Of a DNA stretch of 64,000 nucleotides, positions 35,468-44,226 are shown piece after piece. The notes beneath the pieces were generated by a model. It saw nothing but the letters and a program-made list of their open reading frames with translations. It was not told the DNA's origin and ran no database searches. Positions within the stretch are counted from its first letter, which is position 1; every line of letters begins with the position of its first letter. Position numbers and translations under genes: made by a program. Source of the stretch: Paenibacillus lutimineralis (GTDB lineage Bacteria > Bacillota > Bacilli > Paenibacillales > Paenibacillaceae); contig NZ_CP034346.1 in the NCBI RefSeq assembly GCF_003991425.1, forward strand, positions 276,001 to 340,000, given 5' to 3'.

Positions 35468-37000
35468 ATGAAACTGGATGCAGACATCAAATCACAACTG
35501 GCGCAATATCTCCAGCTCTTGGAAGGCAATGTTCTGCTGAAGGTCAGTGCAGGATCCGATTCGGTATCTAACGACATGCTGGATTTAGTGAATGAACTAT
35601 CCGGCATGTCTGATAAAATTACGGTAGAGCATACTACATTGCCTAGAACTCCAAGCTTTAGCGTAAACCGTGTAGGTGAAGACACTGGCGTTACATTTGC
35701 TGGGGTACCATTAGGTCATGAGTTCACTTCGTTGGTGCTCGCTTTGCTTCAAGTTAGCGGTAGACCGCCTAAGGTTGAGCAGAGCGTCATTGATCGGATT
35801 AAGGCAATTCAAGGTGTATATCACTTTGAGACTTATGTCAGCTTGTCCTGCCACAACTGTCCTGACGTTGTACAGGCGCTGAACATGATGAGCGTGCTTA
35901 ATCCTAACATTACTCACACCATGATTGACGGTGCAGCCTTCAAGGAAGAAGTCGAGAGCAAGGACATTATGGCCGTGCCAAGTGTCTATCTCAACGCTGA
36001 ATTCTTTGAGAGTGGCCGTATGACGGTAGAGGATATCTTGAATAAAATGGGCAGCTCGAAGGATGCTTCCGAGTTTGATAATAAAGAGCCATACGACGTG
36101 TTGGTTGTTGGTGGCGGTCCAGCCGGCGCGAGCGCAGCGATCTACGCAGCACGCAAAGGCATTCGCACAGGTATTATTGCTGAACGCTTCGGCGGACAAG
36201 TGAATGATACGCTGGGCATCGAGAACCTGATCGGTACGAAATATACAGAAGGTCCTAAGCTTGCTGCCAGCCTTGAGGAGCATGCGAAGGAATACAACAT
36301 CGATATCATGAAATCTCAACTTGCGAAGCGTCTTGAGAAGAAGGACTTCGTTGAGGTTGAATTGGAGAACGGTGCTATTCTGAAGAGTAAGACCGTAATT
36401 GTGTCTACAGGTGCTCGTTGGCGTAACCTGGGTGTACCTGGCGAAGCTGAGTTCAAGAACAAGGGCGTGGCTTATTGCCCGCATTGCGACGGTCCTCTGT
36501 TCGCTGGTAAGCATGTTGCCGTTGTTGGCGGCGGTAATTCTGGTATTGAGGCAGCTATTGATCTGGCAGGCGTCGCCGGCCATGTTACTGTCCTCGAATT
36601 CATGTCAGAATTGAAGGCTGATTCCGTTCTTCAAGAACGTCTGAACAGCTTGCCGAACACAACCGTCATCAAGAACGCTCAAGTGAAAGAAATTACCGGA
36701 ACCAATAAGGTTGATGGTGTGACTTACATCGAGCGTGAGAGCGGTGAAGAGAAGCATATTGATCTGCAAGGGGTATTTGTCCAAATCGGGCTTGTTCCGA
36801 ATACAGATTGGTTAGCTGACACCGTAGAACGTACTCGTATGGGTGAGATCGTCGTAGACAACCGCGGCGCAACGACCGTTCCTGGCGTATTTGCCGCAGG
36901 CGACTGCACGAACGCTCCATTCAAGCAGATCATCATTTCGATGGGCTCTGGTGCTACTGCAGCGCTTGGCGCATTCGATTATATGATCCGGAATCAATAA
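35468..37000 (+). CDS. ahpF: Alkyl hydroperoxide reductase subunit F
   Basis: 510 residues. N-terminal tandem thioredoxin-fold domain (1-200) with the CxxC of SLSCHNCPD, then a thioredoxin-reductase-like domain: FAD motif VVGGGPAGASAAIYAARKG, redox pair YCPHCDGP, NAD(P)H motif VVGGGNSGIEAA and FAD contact AGDCTNAPF. Passes electrons from NADH through FAD and disulfides to AhpC. Usual family length. Transcribed with ahpC and followed by a strong terminator. Confidence 0.97.
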   Translation: MKLDADIKSQLAQYLQLLEGNVLLKVSAGSDSVSNDMLDLVNELSGMSDKITVEHTTLPRTPSFSVNRVGEDTGVTFAGVPLGHEFTSLVLALLQVSGRPPKVEQSVIDRIKAIQGVYHFETYVSLSCHNCPDVVQALNMMSVLNPNITHTMIDGAAFKEEVESKDIMAVPSVYLNAEFFESGRMTVEDILNKMGSSKDASEFDNKEPYDVLVVGGGPAGASAAIYAARKGIRTGIIAERFGGQVNDTLGIENLIGTKYTEGPKLAASLEEHAKEYNIDIMKSQLAKRLEKKDFVEVELENGAILKSKTVIVSTGARWRNLGVPGEAEFKNKGVAYCPHCDGPLFAGKHVAVVGGGNSGIEAAIDLAGVAGHVTVLEFMSELKADSVLQERLNSLPNTTVIKNAQVKEITGTNKVDGVTYIERESGEEKHIDLQGVFVQIGLVPNTDWLADTVERTRMGEIVVDNRGATTVPGVFAAGDCTNAPFKQIIISMGSGATAALGAFDYMIRNQ

Positions 37001-37117
37001 TCTTTATACGATCATGGAGCAAGGGCCTAAGTTCACGACAGCACCGTGAATGTACCTGCTTGGGAGTACACTTGTACGTGTGTTCCTAGAAGGATGGCTC
37101 CTGCGTCCATTGAAGAA

Positions 37118-37149
37118 CCCCAGCCCGGGTGTGGGCTGGGGTTTTTTTT
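37118..37149 (+). terminator. Terminator of ahpCF
   Basis: CCCCAGCCC / GGGCTGGGG stem with 6-nt loop followed by TTTTTTTT. Confidence 0.93.
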
Positions 37150-37165
37150 ACATATGAAGCTGCTG

Positions 37166-37358
37166 GATTCTAACGGAACTCAGCGACGTTATTCTGCGCT
37201 AAACGTGGTGTTTTGAAATCTAACGGAAATGAGTGCACTTATTTGCCTGAAAAAGGGCTGACAGTCCGATAAAACTGACGAATAAGGTCTGCTATTTCCT
37301 TTACATTGTTAGAATGCCTAATTTGGTGGAGAATAGCGGCGTTCATTTCCGTTAGAAA
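37166..37358. repeat. Cluster of inverted repeats, type TCTAACGGAA
   Basis: Four units related to the cluster near 17 kb: TCTAACGGAAC-N8-CGTTATTC (37169), TCTAACGGAAA-N8-CTTATTTG (37219), a degenerate inverted unit (about 37278-37312) and an inverted GAATAGC-N8-TTTCCGTTAGA (37331-37356). They fill the gap between the convergent ahpF and lacI-type genes. Confidence 0.75.
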
Positions 37359-37428
37359 ACGGCTGGTGCGAATGGGGAATTGCCACAGGGCATCCCGAAA
37401 TGAACATGGCATCAGCCGTGTTGCTTGA

Positions 37429-38451
37429 TTAATCTCCCGCCTTAGCTGTTGACTGGCGGAAGATCGGCTCGAACGGCACATGGATCCGAATCGGCAGCGG
37501 ATACGGATCGCGAATGCATTGCAGCATCGTCTTCGCAGCTATGACGCCAATCTCGAAGGTTGGAATGCGGATCGTAGACAACGGCGGCACAGTATAGCGA
37601 GAGGGCTCATTGTCATCAAATCCCATGACAGCAAAATCATTCGGGATGCTGAAGCCTTTCTCGGAAATAGCCCGCATGCTGGCCATCGCCATAATGTCGC
37701 TCGCTGCAAAGACAGCCGTCGGCAAATGCTCAGCATGCTTCTCCAAATATTGCAGCATAAGGCGATAGGCATTATCCGGCTCCCAGGATGCGTCCAGGAC
37801 GCGGTCCTCCCGCACCGACAAGCCAGCCTGCTCCAGGGCGAGCTTATATCCCCGATAGCGTTTTTCCTTCTCGAAGCGGCCCGACAACCCCGTCCCGCCA
37901 ATAAACATAATGTCTCGATACCCCTGATCAATCATATGCGTGACGGCAACTCGTGCCGCTTCTATCCGGTCATAAGCAATACAAGGGATTTCCGGATCGG
38001 ACACGTCAATTCCGACAATCGCTTTCACATGCTTCTTGAAATGCTGATAGATTTTGTTGTCGATTCCCTCGATAACGATCAAGCCGTCAATAGGGCTGTC
38101 ATGCAGCGCGCTGCGCAGCACTTCAGGCTTTTGGAGCTCCTCTTGTGTATAGGTATAAGCAATCTTGTAGCCGTGCTTGGACAGTTCCTTCTCGATCCCG
38201 TCAAAGATCACGGAGAAGTACGGGTGGTAGTGGCGCTTTTGCATGGTCGACACCACACAGCCAATCTGCCTTACAGCCTGGGAGGTGTTAGACGACGGGG
38301 ACTTCACCTGGTAGCCTAGCTCATTCGCAACATCCCAAATTCTTTGCTTGGTATCTGTGTTCACGAGCCGGTTGGAATCGTTGGCCAGCACGCGGGAGAC
38401 CGTGGAGACGGACACTCCTACCTTGACCGCAATATCTTTTAAAGTCGCCAT
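37429..38451 (-). CDS. LacI-family transcriptional regulator
   Basis: 340 residues. N-terminal helix-turn-helix ATLKDIAVKVGVSVSTVSRVL with the hinge region, then a periplasmic-binding-type effector domain (GCVVSTMQKRHYHPYFSVI, IVGIDVSDPEIPC, FAASDIMAMASM, AVMGFDDNEPSRY). Divergent from the sugar ABC operon; the pair is the usual arrangement for a local repressor. Ligand probably the imported oligosaccharide. Start ATG 38451. Confidence 0.93.
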   Translation of the reverse strand: MATLKDIAVKVGVSVSTVSRVLANDSNRLVNTDTKQRIWDVANELGYQVKSPSSNTSQAVRQIGCVVSTMQKRHYHPYFSVIFDGIEKELSKHGYKIAYTYTQEELQKPEVLRSALHDSPIDGLIVIEGIDNKIYQHFKKHVKAIVGIDVSDPEIPCIAYDRIEAARVAVTHMIDQGYRDIMFIGGTGLSGRFEKEKRYRGYKLALEQAGLSVREDRVLDASWEPDNAYRLMLQYLEKHAEHLPTAVFAASDIMAMASMRAISEKGFSIPNDFAVMGFDDNEPSRYTVPPLSTIRIPTFEIGVIAAKTMLQCIRDPYPLPIRIHVPFEPIFRQSTAKAGD

Positions 38452-38653
38452 ATCATCAACCGTCCCTTTCTAGTTGCATATGGTGCATGTTGCACTAAAA
38501 GTTGCAACTGCTTTTTCCATATGCCTGCAACTCCTCACCTTTATATGTTAAGCAAAAAAAACGACAAGGTCAACTGAAATATTGCGAAAAACAATGTGAA
38601 AATTTGCGCGCAAAATCAGGGTTTGTTTGCCGCAAAATAATGAAAAATATGCA

Positions 38654-38707
38654 TTGACATTTGTCTAGAAAAAAGTTACATTCTACACGATGAAAGCGGT
38701 TAAACAT
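38654..38707 (+). promoter_or_regulatory. Promoter and LacI-type operator of the sugar ABC operon
   Basis: TTGACA (38654-38659), 17-nt spacer, TACATT (38677-38682), then ATGAAAGCGGTTAAAC at 38690-38705 over the transcription start. The CG-centred sequence resembles LacI-family operators and is the likely target of the divergent regulator. Confidence 0.7.
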
Positions 38708-38729
38708 AAAAATAGGGAAGGGGTTTGCA

Positions 38730-40034
38730 ATGAAAAACGTTAGAAGTACGGTTGTTTTTTGCTTGCTTGCCGCTATTTTTGCAGCTTTTGCCCTGAGTGG
38801 TTGCTCTAATGCAAAAGATGCCAAAGATACCGGCGGGGCAGGGGGCAAGGATGAACAAGTAAAGCTTGTGTTCTGGAGCCATCAGGCAGATGCCTTTATC
38901 AAAAGCTATCGTTCCATGATCGATCAGTATGAGCAGGATCATCCGAATGTGAAGATTGACTTTCAGAACTATCCTTATGATGCATACAACCAGAAGCTGA
39001 AAGCGTCATTTTCCGCAAGCCATCCGCCTGATATCGCTGAGGTGTTCGGAACCTGGGTTCCAGAATATTCGAACAATGGGCTGCTGGCTGAGGTGCCGGA
39101 CGGCGAGAGCAGGAAGGAAGAGTATTTTGAAGCGCCGCTGGGTGGATTTATGCATGATAGCAAGCTGTACGGCTTGCCGATGGAATATAACATTGAGAAC
39201 GGCGGGATGCTGATTCATCCGCAGATGTTCAAGGACAAAGGGATTGCTTATCCGCTGTCAACATGGCCTGAGCTTGTGGAGGCCGCCAAGAAACTGACGG
39301 TAGCGAACGGGGACAGCCTGAAGGTCAAAGGCTTTGATTTTGCGTCCGGTGACAACATTACCTTTACCTTCTTGTCCTTTATTTTGCAGCAGAAGGGCGA
39401 TTACTGGGGAGAGAACGGCCATGTCAATTTCCAGACGCCTGAAGCCGTTAAGGCGATGACAGAGCTGAAAAATCTGATCGTAGAGGATAAAGTAGCTGAT
39501 TTGACGACCTTTGGCGGACAGCTCGATACCTCGGATTACTTCTTCAAGGGCGGATCGGCGATGGCCTATCGCGGGCCCTGGACGATCGCCACGGGTCTGG
39601 ATAGCTATAAGGTGAACGATTTCGAGTATGTTCCCGTGCCCTCTTATACATCAGAGCCACCGTTTTTTGCAGCGGAATCGGGATGGGGGCTCGTCGTCTC
39701 TAAGAAAAGCAAGCATGCCAAGGAAGCCTGGGATTTCATCAACTATGTAACAAGCAAGGAGCAGCTCCGCAAGTGGAATCTGGACACGTTTACTGTGCCG
39801 GCCAAGAAGGAGGTTGCCAGCGACCCGGATTTTGTGAAGGAGAACCCGTACATGAAGACGTCCATTGATATTTTGGAGTATGGCCGCTGGATTGGCCCGA
39901 TCTGGGATCGCGACTATCTGTTCAAACAGATTAATGATCATTTCCAGCTTATCGTTGCCGGTAAAATCACGGTGGAGGACGGCTTGCGCAAGATCGAAGA
40001 GGCGGTCAATACGAGTCAAGACCAACATAAGTAA
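38730..40034 (+). CDS. Sugar ABC transporter substrate-binding lipoprotein
   Basis: 434 residues, family-1 solute-binding protein. Signal peptide with lipobox LSGC; then VKLVFWSHQADAFIKSYRSMIDQYEQDHPNVKIDF and AYRGPWTIATGLDSY. Captures a mono- or oligosaccharide for the two permeases downstream. AGGGAAGGGG ribosome site. No ATPase gene is present, so the system probably shares a multipurpose MsmX-type ATPase encoded elsewhere, as is usual in Paenibacillus and Bacillus. Confidence 0.92.
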   Translation: MKNVRSTVVFCLLAAIFAAFALSGCSNAKDAKDTGGAGGKDEQVKLVFWSHQADAFIKSYRSMIDQYEQDHPNVKIDFQNYPYDAYNQKLKASFSASHPPDIAEVFGTWVPEYSNNGLLAEVPDGESRKEEYFEAPLGGFMHDSKLYGLPMEYNIENGGMLIHPQMFKDKGIAYPLSTWPELVEAAKKLTVANGDSLKVKGFDFASGDNITFTFLSFILQQKGDYWGENGHVNFQTPEAVKAMTELKNLIVEDKVADLTTFGGQLDTSDYFFKGGSAMAYRGPWTIATGLDSYKVNDFEYVPVPSYTSEPPFFAAESGWGLVVSKKSKHAKEAWDFINYVTSKEQLRKWNLDTFTVPAKKEVASDPDFVKENPYMKTSIDILEYGRWIGPIWDRDYLFKQINDHFQLIVAGKITVEDGLRKIEEAVNTSQDQHK

Positions 40035-40051
40035 ACCGGGAGTGTTCACAT

Positions 40052-40987
40052 ATGGAAATCAGCAGTTTGAAGCGGGAGCGTGGCGCGGGGCGGAGGCTCC
40101 GCCCCCATGCCGTCCATCGCAAGCAGCGTCTGTTCGTAACCGCGTCCCTGACGCCCATCTTTATTTTGTTTACCGTATTTGCATTTGTACCGATCGTCTG
40201 GAGCTTAATTTTATCCTTCTACCAATACAGTCCGCTGCGTGAGGAATCGCCTTTTATTGGGCTGGAAAATTACATTCGATTGTTCAGCGATGAGCTGTTC
40301 CTCAAATCGCTGGGAGTCACATTCAAATTTGTCGCAGCGGCGGTCATTGCGAACATCATCATCACGCTGCTGATTGCGATTGCGGTCAACAGTGTGCGCT
40401 TCCGTGGTCTGCGCAGCCTGTTCCGCACGATCTTCTTCCTTCCGGCGATTGCGCCGCTGGCAGGTACAGCAGTTGTCTGGAGCACCATGTTCAATTATGA
40501 TAACGGGCTCTTCAACATGATTCTGGCCCAGTTCAATCTGGCGCCGATCAACTGGCTGGGCGACCCGGCTTATGCGCTTTTTTCCGTTATTATGATGACG
40601 TTATGGGCAGATATCGGCTACAACGTGGTCTTGTTCATGGCTGGCCTGGATTCCGTGCCGGATATATATTATGAAGCCGCGCGGCTTGAAGGCGCGACCC
40701 GGCTGCAGACCTTTTGGCATATTACGCTGCCGCTTTTGAGCAGAACGACGCTGTTTGTTTCGGTTACGACCATCGTGTCCTATTTTCAGGCGTTTCCGCA
40801 ATTTCAGATTATGACCAAGGGCGAGCCGTTCAACGAGACGAGGGTGCTGGCACTCCATATCTATGATCAGGCCTTCTCCAACTCCAATATGGGCTATGCG
40901 TCTGCGATGGCAGCGGTGCTGCTGCTCATTATTTTGCTGGTTACGATGATCCAGCTGAGAGCAGGGCGTTCCCAATGGGAACATTGA
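40052..40987 (+). CDS. Sugar ABC transporter permease (MalF/LplB type)
   Basis: 311 residues with six membrane helices and the permease EAA loop YYEAARLEGATRLQTFWHITLPLL. A basic N-terminal extension (SLKRERGAGRRLRPHAVHRKQR) precedes helix 1. Forms the membrane channel with the next gene product. 17 nt after the binding-protein gene. Confidence 0.92.
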   Translation: MEISSLKRERGAGRRLRPHAVHRKQRLFVTASLTPIFILFTVFAFVPIVWSLILSFYQYSPLREESPFIGLENYIRLFSDELFLKSLGVTFKFVAAAVIANIIITLLIAIAVNSVRFRGLRSLFRTIFFLPAIAPLAGTAVVWSTMFNYDNGLFNMILAQFNLAPINWLGDPAYALFSVIMMTLWADIGYNVVLFMAGLDSVPDIYYEAARLEGATRLQTFWHITLPLLSRTTLFVSVTTIVSYFQAFPQFQIMTKGEPFNETRVLALHIYDQAFSNSNMGYASAMAAVLLLIILLVTMIQLRAGRSQWEH

Positions 40988-41006
40988 ACGGAAGGAGGGG
41001 ATTAGG

Positions 41007-41831
41007 ATGACCAGGCGTTTTACATGGCTTGAAGGAGTAATCATTGCTATCCTGCTGGTCTGCGCAGCGATCATGCTGCTGCCGTATTTGTGGATGGTGC
41101 TGTCTTCCTTCAAGAGCAATCTGGAGATTATTTCGTCGGCAACTTCTTTTGTACCGCAAAACCCGACATTGGATGGCTATAGAGCCGTGTTTGAAGAGGC
41201 GCCATTTCTCACCTGGCTGCTTAACAGTGCCATAACGGCCGTCATTATTACGGCTGCCACCTTGTTTACGAGTGCGTTGGCCGGCTATGTTTTTGCTAAA
41301 TTCACGTTCCCAGGCAAGAGGCTCATGTTTCTGCTTGTACTGGCGACGATGATGATTCCGTTTCAGGTGATCATGATTCCAACGTATTTGATTATTTCCA
41401 AGCTTGGTCTCATTAACAATTTGGCGGCCATTATTGTACCCAGCTTAATCAGCTCTTACGGGGTATTTCTGGCGAAGCAATTTATTGAAGATATTCCAAG
41501 GGATTTGCTTGAGGCAGCACGCATCGACGGCGCGGGCGAGCTTCGTATTATGTGGCGCATTGTCATGCCGTTGATTTTACCGATGCTTTCGGCTCTTGGC
41601 ATCTTTACCTTTATGGCCGCGTGGAACAACTATTTGTGGCCACTCATCGCCATCAATGATATGGATCGAATGACGGTACCGATGGCGCTCGTCTTCTTCA
41701 ATGGTGCGCATCAGGTGAATTACAACGTAGTCATGTCTGCCGCTGTACTTATTACACTGCCTGTTATTATCGTGTTCCTTATTTTCCAGAAGCAGTTCAT
41801 TAAAGGGCTGACCATGACAGGCATGAAATAG
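41007..41831 (+). CDS. Sugar ABC transporter permease (MalG type)
   Basis: 274 residues, six helices, EAA loop LLEAARIDGAGELRIMWRIVMPLI and the C-terminal FQKQFIKGLTMTGMK typical of MalG-like proteins. GGAAGGAGGGG ribosome site before ATG 41007. Second half of the sugar channel. Confidence 0.93.
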   Translation: MTRRFTWLEGVIIAILLVCAAIMLLPYLWMVLSSFKSNLEIISSATSFVPQNPTLDGYRAVFEEAPFLTWLLNSAITAVIITAATLFTSALAGYVFAKFTFPGKRLMFLLVLATMMIPFQVIMIPTYLIISKLGLINNLAAIIVPSLISSYGVFLAKQFIEDIPRDLLEAARIDGAGELRIMWRIVMPLILPMLSALGIFTFMAAWNNYLWPLIAINDMDRMTVPMALVFFNGAHQVNYNVVMSAAVLITLPVIIVFLIFQKQFIKGLTMTGMK

Positions 41832-41875
41832 GAGCGGGAATAGATACCTAATAACCAGGAATGGAGAAATTACTT

Positions 41876-43177
41876 ATGACCAAAATTTCGATTATCGGCG
41901 CTGGAAGCGCATTTACCCGGGAAATTATCGTAGATATTTTTAAGATTGAAGGCCTTGAGGAGGGAACCATCGCTCTGGTCGACATCGATCCAGAACGGCT
42001 CGCGATTGCCCGTGACTTGGTGAACAAGATTATTGAAATGACCGGAAAGAAGTGGCAGGTGCTAGCATCTACCGATCGCCGTGAGGTGATAGCTGGGTCG
42101 AATTTCGTGATCAACCAGATTGAGGTTGTTGGGCTAGAGACGGTTCGCTACGAGTACGAAATTCCGCTTAAATACGGGGTTAATCAGTGTATTGGCGACA
42201 CGCTGGGCCCGGGCGGATTATTCAAAACGCTGCGTACATTACCGAGCTGGATCGAAATTGTCCGCGATGTGGAGGAACTCTGTCCGGACTGCATCATTCT
42301 GAACTATACCAATCCGATGTCCGCGGTTACGCTGCTTACTTCCCGGATTACGGACCTGCCGGTGGTAGGGCTCTGTCATTCCATTCAGAATACTTCCAGG
42401 CAGCTGGCAAAATATGCAGGCGTTCCTTACGAAGAAATGCAGTGGCGCGCAGGCGGCATTAACCATATGTCATGGTTTGTCGAGCTGACACATCAAGGCC
42501 GGGATCTGTATCCTGTCTTATTGGAGAGGATCGCAGATCCAGAGCTTCTGGCCAAAGATCCGGTGCGATTTGATGCGATGAAGTATTTGGGCGCTTTCGT
42601 CTCGGAATCCAGTGGACACTTCTCCGAATATATTCCGTATTATCGGAAGAGGCAAGACTTGATTGACCGCCACTGCAGTACAGGTTATAACGGTGCTACG
42701 GGCTATTATGCGGATAACTGGCCGATCTGGCGCCGTACGAATGATGAGGAGATCAAGCAGCAGCTATCGGGAGAACGGCCGATTGAGCTGAAGTCAAGCC
42801 ATGAATACGCGCCCATCATTATTGAAGCGATGGTAAAAAATGAAGTGAAGACGATCTACGGAAGTGTTCCGAATGGCGGATTGATCTCGAACCTGCCGCA
42901 GGACGGCGTAGTGGAAGTCGCCTGTATGGTGGACCGTAACGGGGTAAATCCATGCCAATTCGGAGCGCTGCCTGAGCATCTTGCCGCGTTATGCCGCAGC
43001 AATATGGCTTTCTTTGAGCTTGCCGTATCCGCGGTACTGAATAAGGATAAAGAGATGGCGATGCACGCGCTGATGGTTGATCCACTGACCTCAGCAGTAT
43101 GCTCGTTGGAAGAAATCAAGAATATGTTCGAAGAGCTGTATGAAGCGGAGCGTCGCTTTATGCCGGAAATGAAGTAA
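41876..43177 (+). CDS. GH4 glycosidase, alpha-galactosidase (MelA)-like
   Basis: 433 residues from ATG 41876 (GGAG at 41863; the earlier ATG 41861 overlaps that site). GH4 signature: NAD-binding ISIIGAGSAFTREI, VDIDPERL, ILNYTNPMSAVT, catalytic/metal Cys in GLCHSIQ and His in GGINHMSWF. GH4 enzymes use NAD+ and Mn2+ in a redox-elimination mechanism. The GLCHS-x-Q motif is like that of MelA alpha-galactosidases; alpha-galacturonidases of GH4 differ there. Substrate therefore likely an alpha-galactoside brought in by the ABC importer; specificity is inferred. Confidence 0.87.
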   Translation: MTKISIIGAGSAFTREIIVDIFKIEGLEEGTIALVDIDPERLAIARDLVNKIIEMTGKKWQVLASTDRREVIAGSNFVINQIEVVGLETVRYEYEIPLKYGVNQCIGDTLGPGGLFKTLRTLPSWIEIVRDVEELCPDCIILNYTNPMSAVTLLTSRITDLPVVGLCHSIQNTSRQLAKYAGVPYEEMQWRAGGINHMSWFVELTHQGRDLYPVLLERIADPELLAKDPVRFDAMKYLGAFVSESSGHFSEYIPYYRKRQDLIDRHCSTGYNGATGYYADNWPIWRRTNDEEIKQQLSGERPIELKSSHEYAPIIIEAMVKNEVKTIYGSVPNGGLISNLPQDGVVEVACMVDRNGVNPCQFGALPEHLAALCRSNMAFFELAVSAVLNKDKEMAMHALMVDPLTSAVCSLEEIKNMFEELYEAERRFMPEMK

Positions 43178-43256
43178 GGGGCGCAAAGCGCACGATAGAA
43201 GATTGATAGAAGCAAACAGCTCAGAGAGCAATATATTCAAGGAGTGGATTGAAGCG

Positions 43257-44183
43257 ATGAAGGTAGCTGTATTGGGTGAATTGAATGTGGATATGATCTT
43301 GACGGGTTCGGATATTATGCCGGAGATGAATCGGGAGAAGCTGCTTGACGGCATGGAGCTGGTGCTGGGCTCATCCTCGGCGATTACGGCCTGCGCTCTG
43401 GCCTCGCTTGGGGCAGAGGTGGAATTCGTCAGTCTGGTCGGCGAGGATGATTATGGCCGGTTTTGTCTCGCCGAGCTTCAGAGAATGGGGGTGTCGACAC
43501 GATTCGTAACCGTTGATGCCAGACTAAGGACAGGGATCACCTTGTCGTTCTCGGCAGGAGGCGACCGCAGCCTGCTCACCTACCCGGGGACCATTTCGCT
43601 TCTTGCCCCGGAGCATATCCCTGAAGCGCTGCTGTATGAAGCGGATCATGTTCATTTTGGCTCTTACTTCTTGCAGACGCGGATGAGGGAGGAATGGGTC
43701 TCTTTGTTTGCCAAGGTTCAAAGTTTGGGGAAGACAACTTCTTTTGATACAGGTTGGGACGTATCGGACGAGTGGCGCCATGAAGGGATCGACCGCCTCC
43801 TTCCTGTAACGGATCTGTTCATTCCAAGCGAGGAGGAGCTGATGCATCTGTACCGGGCTGAGGCGCTGGATGACGCCTGGACAGCGCTGCCGTCTGATGC
43901 ATTAGCCGGGACGGTGGCTGTGAAATGCGGCTCGCAGGGTGCGGCCCTGTTCAAGCGGAATCAGCCTCTAATCAAGGTGCCGGCCTATTCTGTAGACGTC
44001 AAGGATACGACAGGGGCAGGGGACTGCTTCAATGCAGGACTGATCTACGGTTATGGAACAGGACTTCGGGCTGAGGAACTGCTGCGATTTGCCTGTGCCT
44101 GCGGCGCATTGTCGGTTCAGGCGATTGGGGGAACGGGCAGTCTGCCTACTGTTGCAGGAGCTGAACGCTTAATGCAGCGCTGA
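43257..44183 (+). CDS. PfkB-family sugar kinase
   Basis: 308 residues from ATG 43257 (AAGGAG at 43239; the earlier in-frame start at 43203 gives an N terminus without similarity). PfkB motifs: AVLGELNVDMIL at the start, GSSSAITACALASLGAEV, and the ATP/anion-hole motif DVKDTTGAGDCFNAGLIYG with catalytic Asp. Phosphorylates the sugar released by the GH4 enzyme. Sugar identity unknown. Confidence 0.9.
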   Translation: MKVAVLGELNVDMILTGSDIMPEMNREKLLDGMELVLGSSSAITACALASLGAEVEFVSLVGEDDYGRFCLAELQRMGVSTRFVTVDARLRTGITLSFSAGGDRSLLTYPGTISLLAPEHIPEALLYEADHVHFGSYFLQTRMREEWVSLFAKVQSLGKTTSFDTGWDVSDEWRHEGIDRLLPVTDLFIPSEEELMHLYRAEALDDAWTALPSDALAGTVAVKCGSQGAALFKRNQPLIKVPAYSVDVKDTTGAGDCFNAGLIYGYGTGLRAEELLRFACACGALSVQAIGGTGSLPTVAGAERLMQR

Positions 44184-44226
44184 AGCAATCGGAAGTTTGT
44201 ATTTCATAACAAAGGAGAGGATACGA

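Noticed and set aside
35711..36583. 290-codon minus-strand open frame
   Set aside because: Shadow of ahpF, which is unambiguous on the plus strand.
37480..38319. 279-codon plus-strand open frame
   Set aside because: Shadow of the LacI-family gene.
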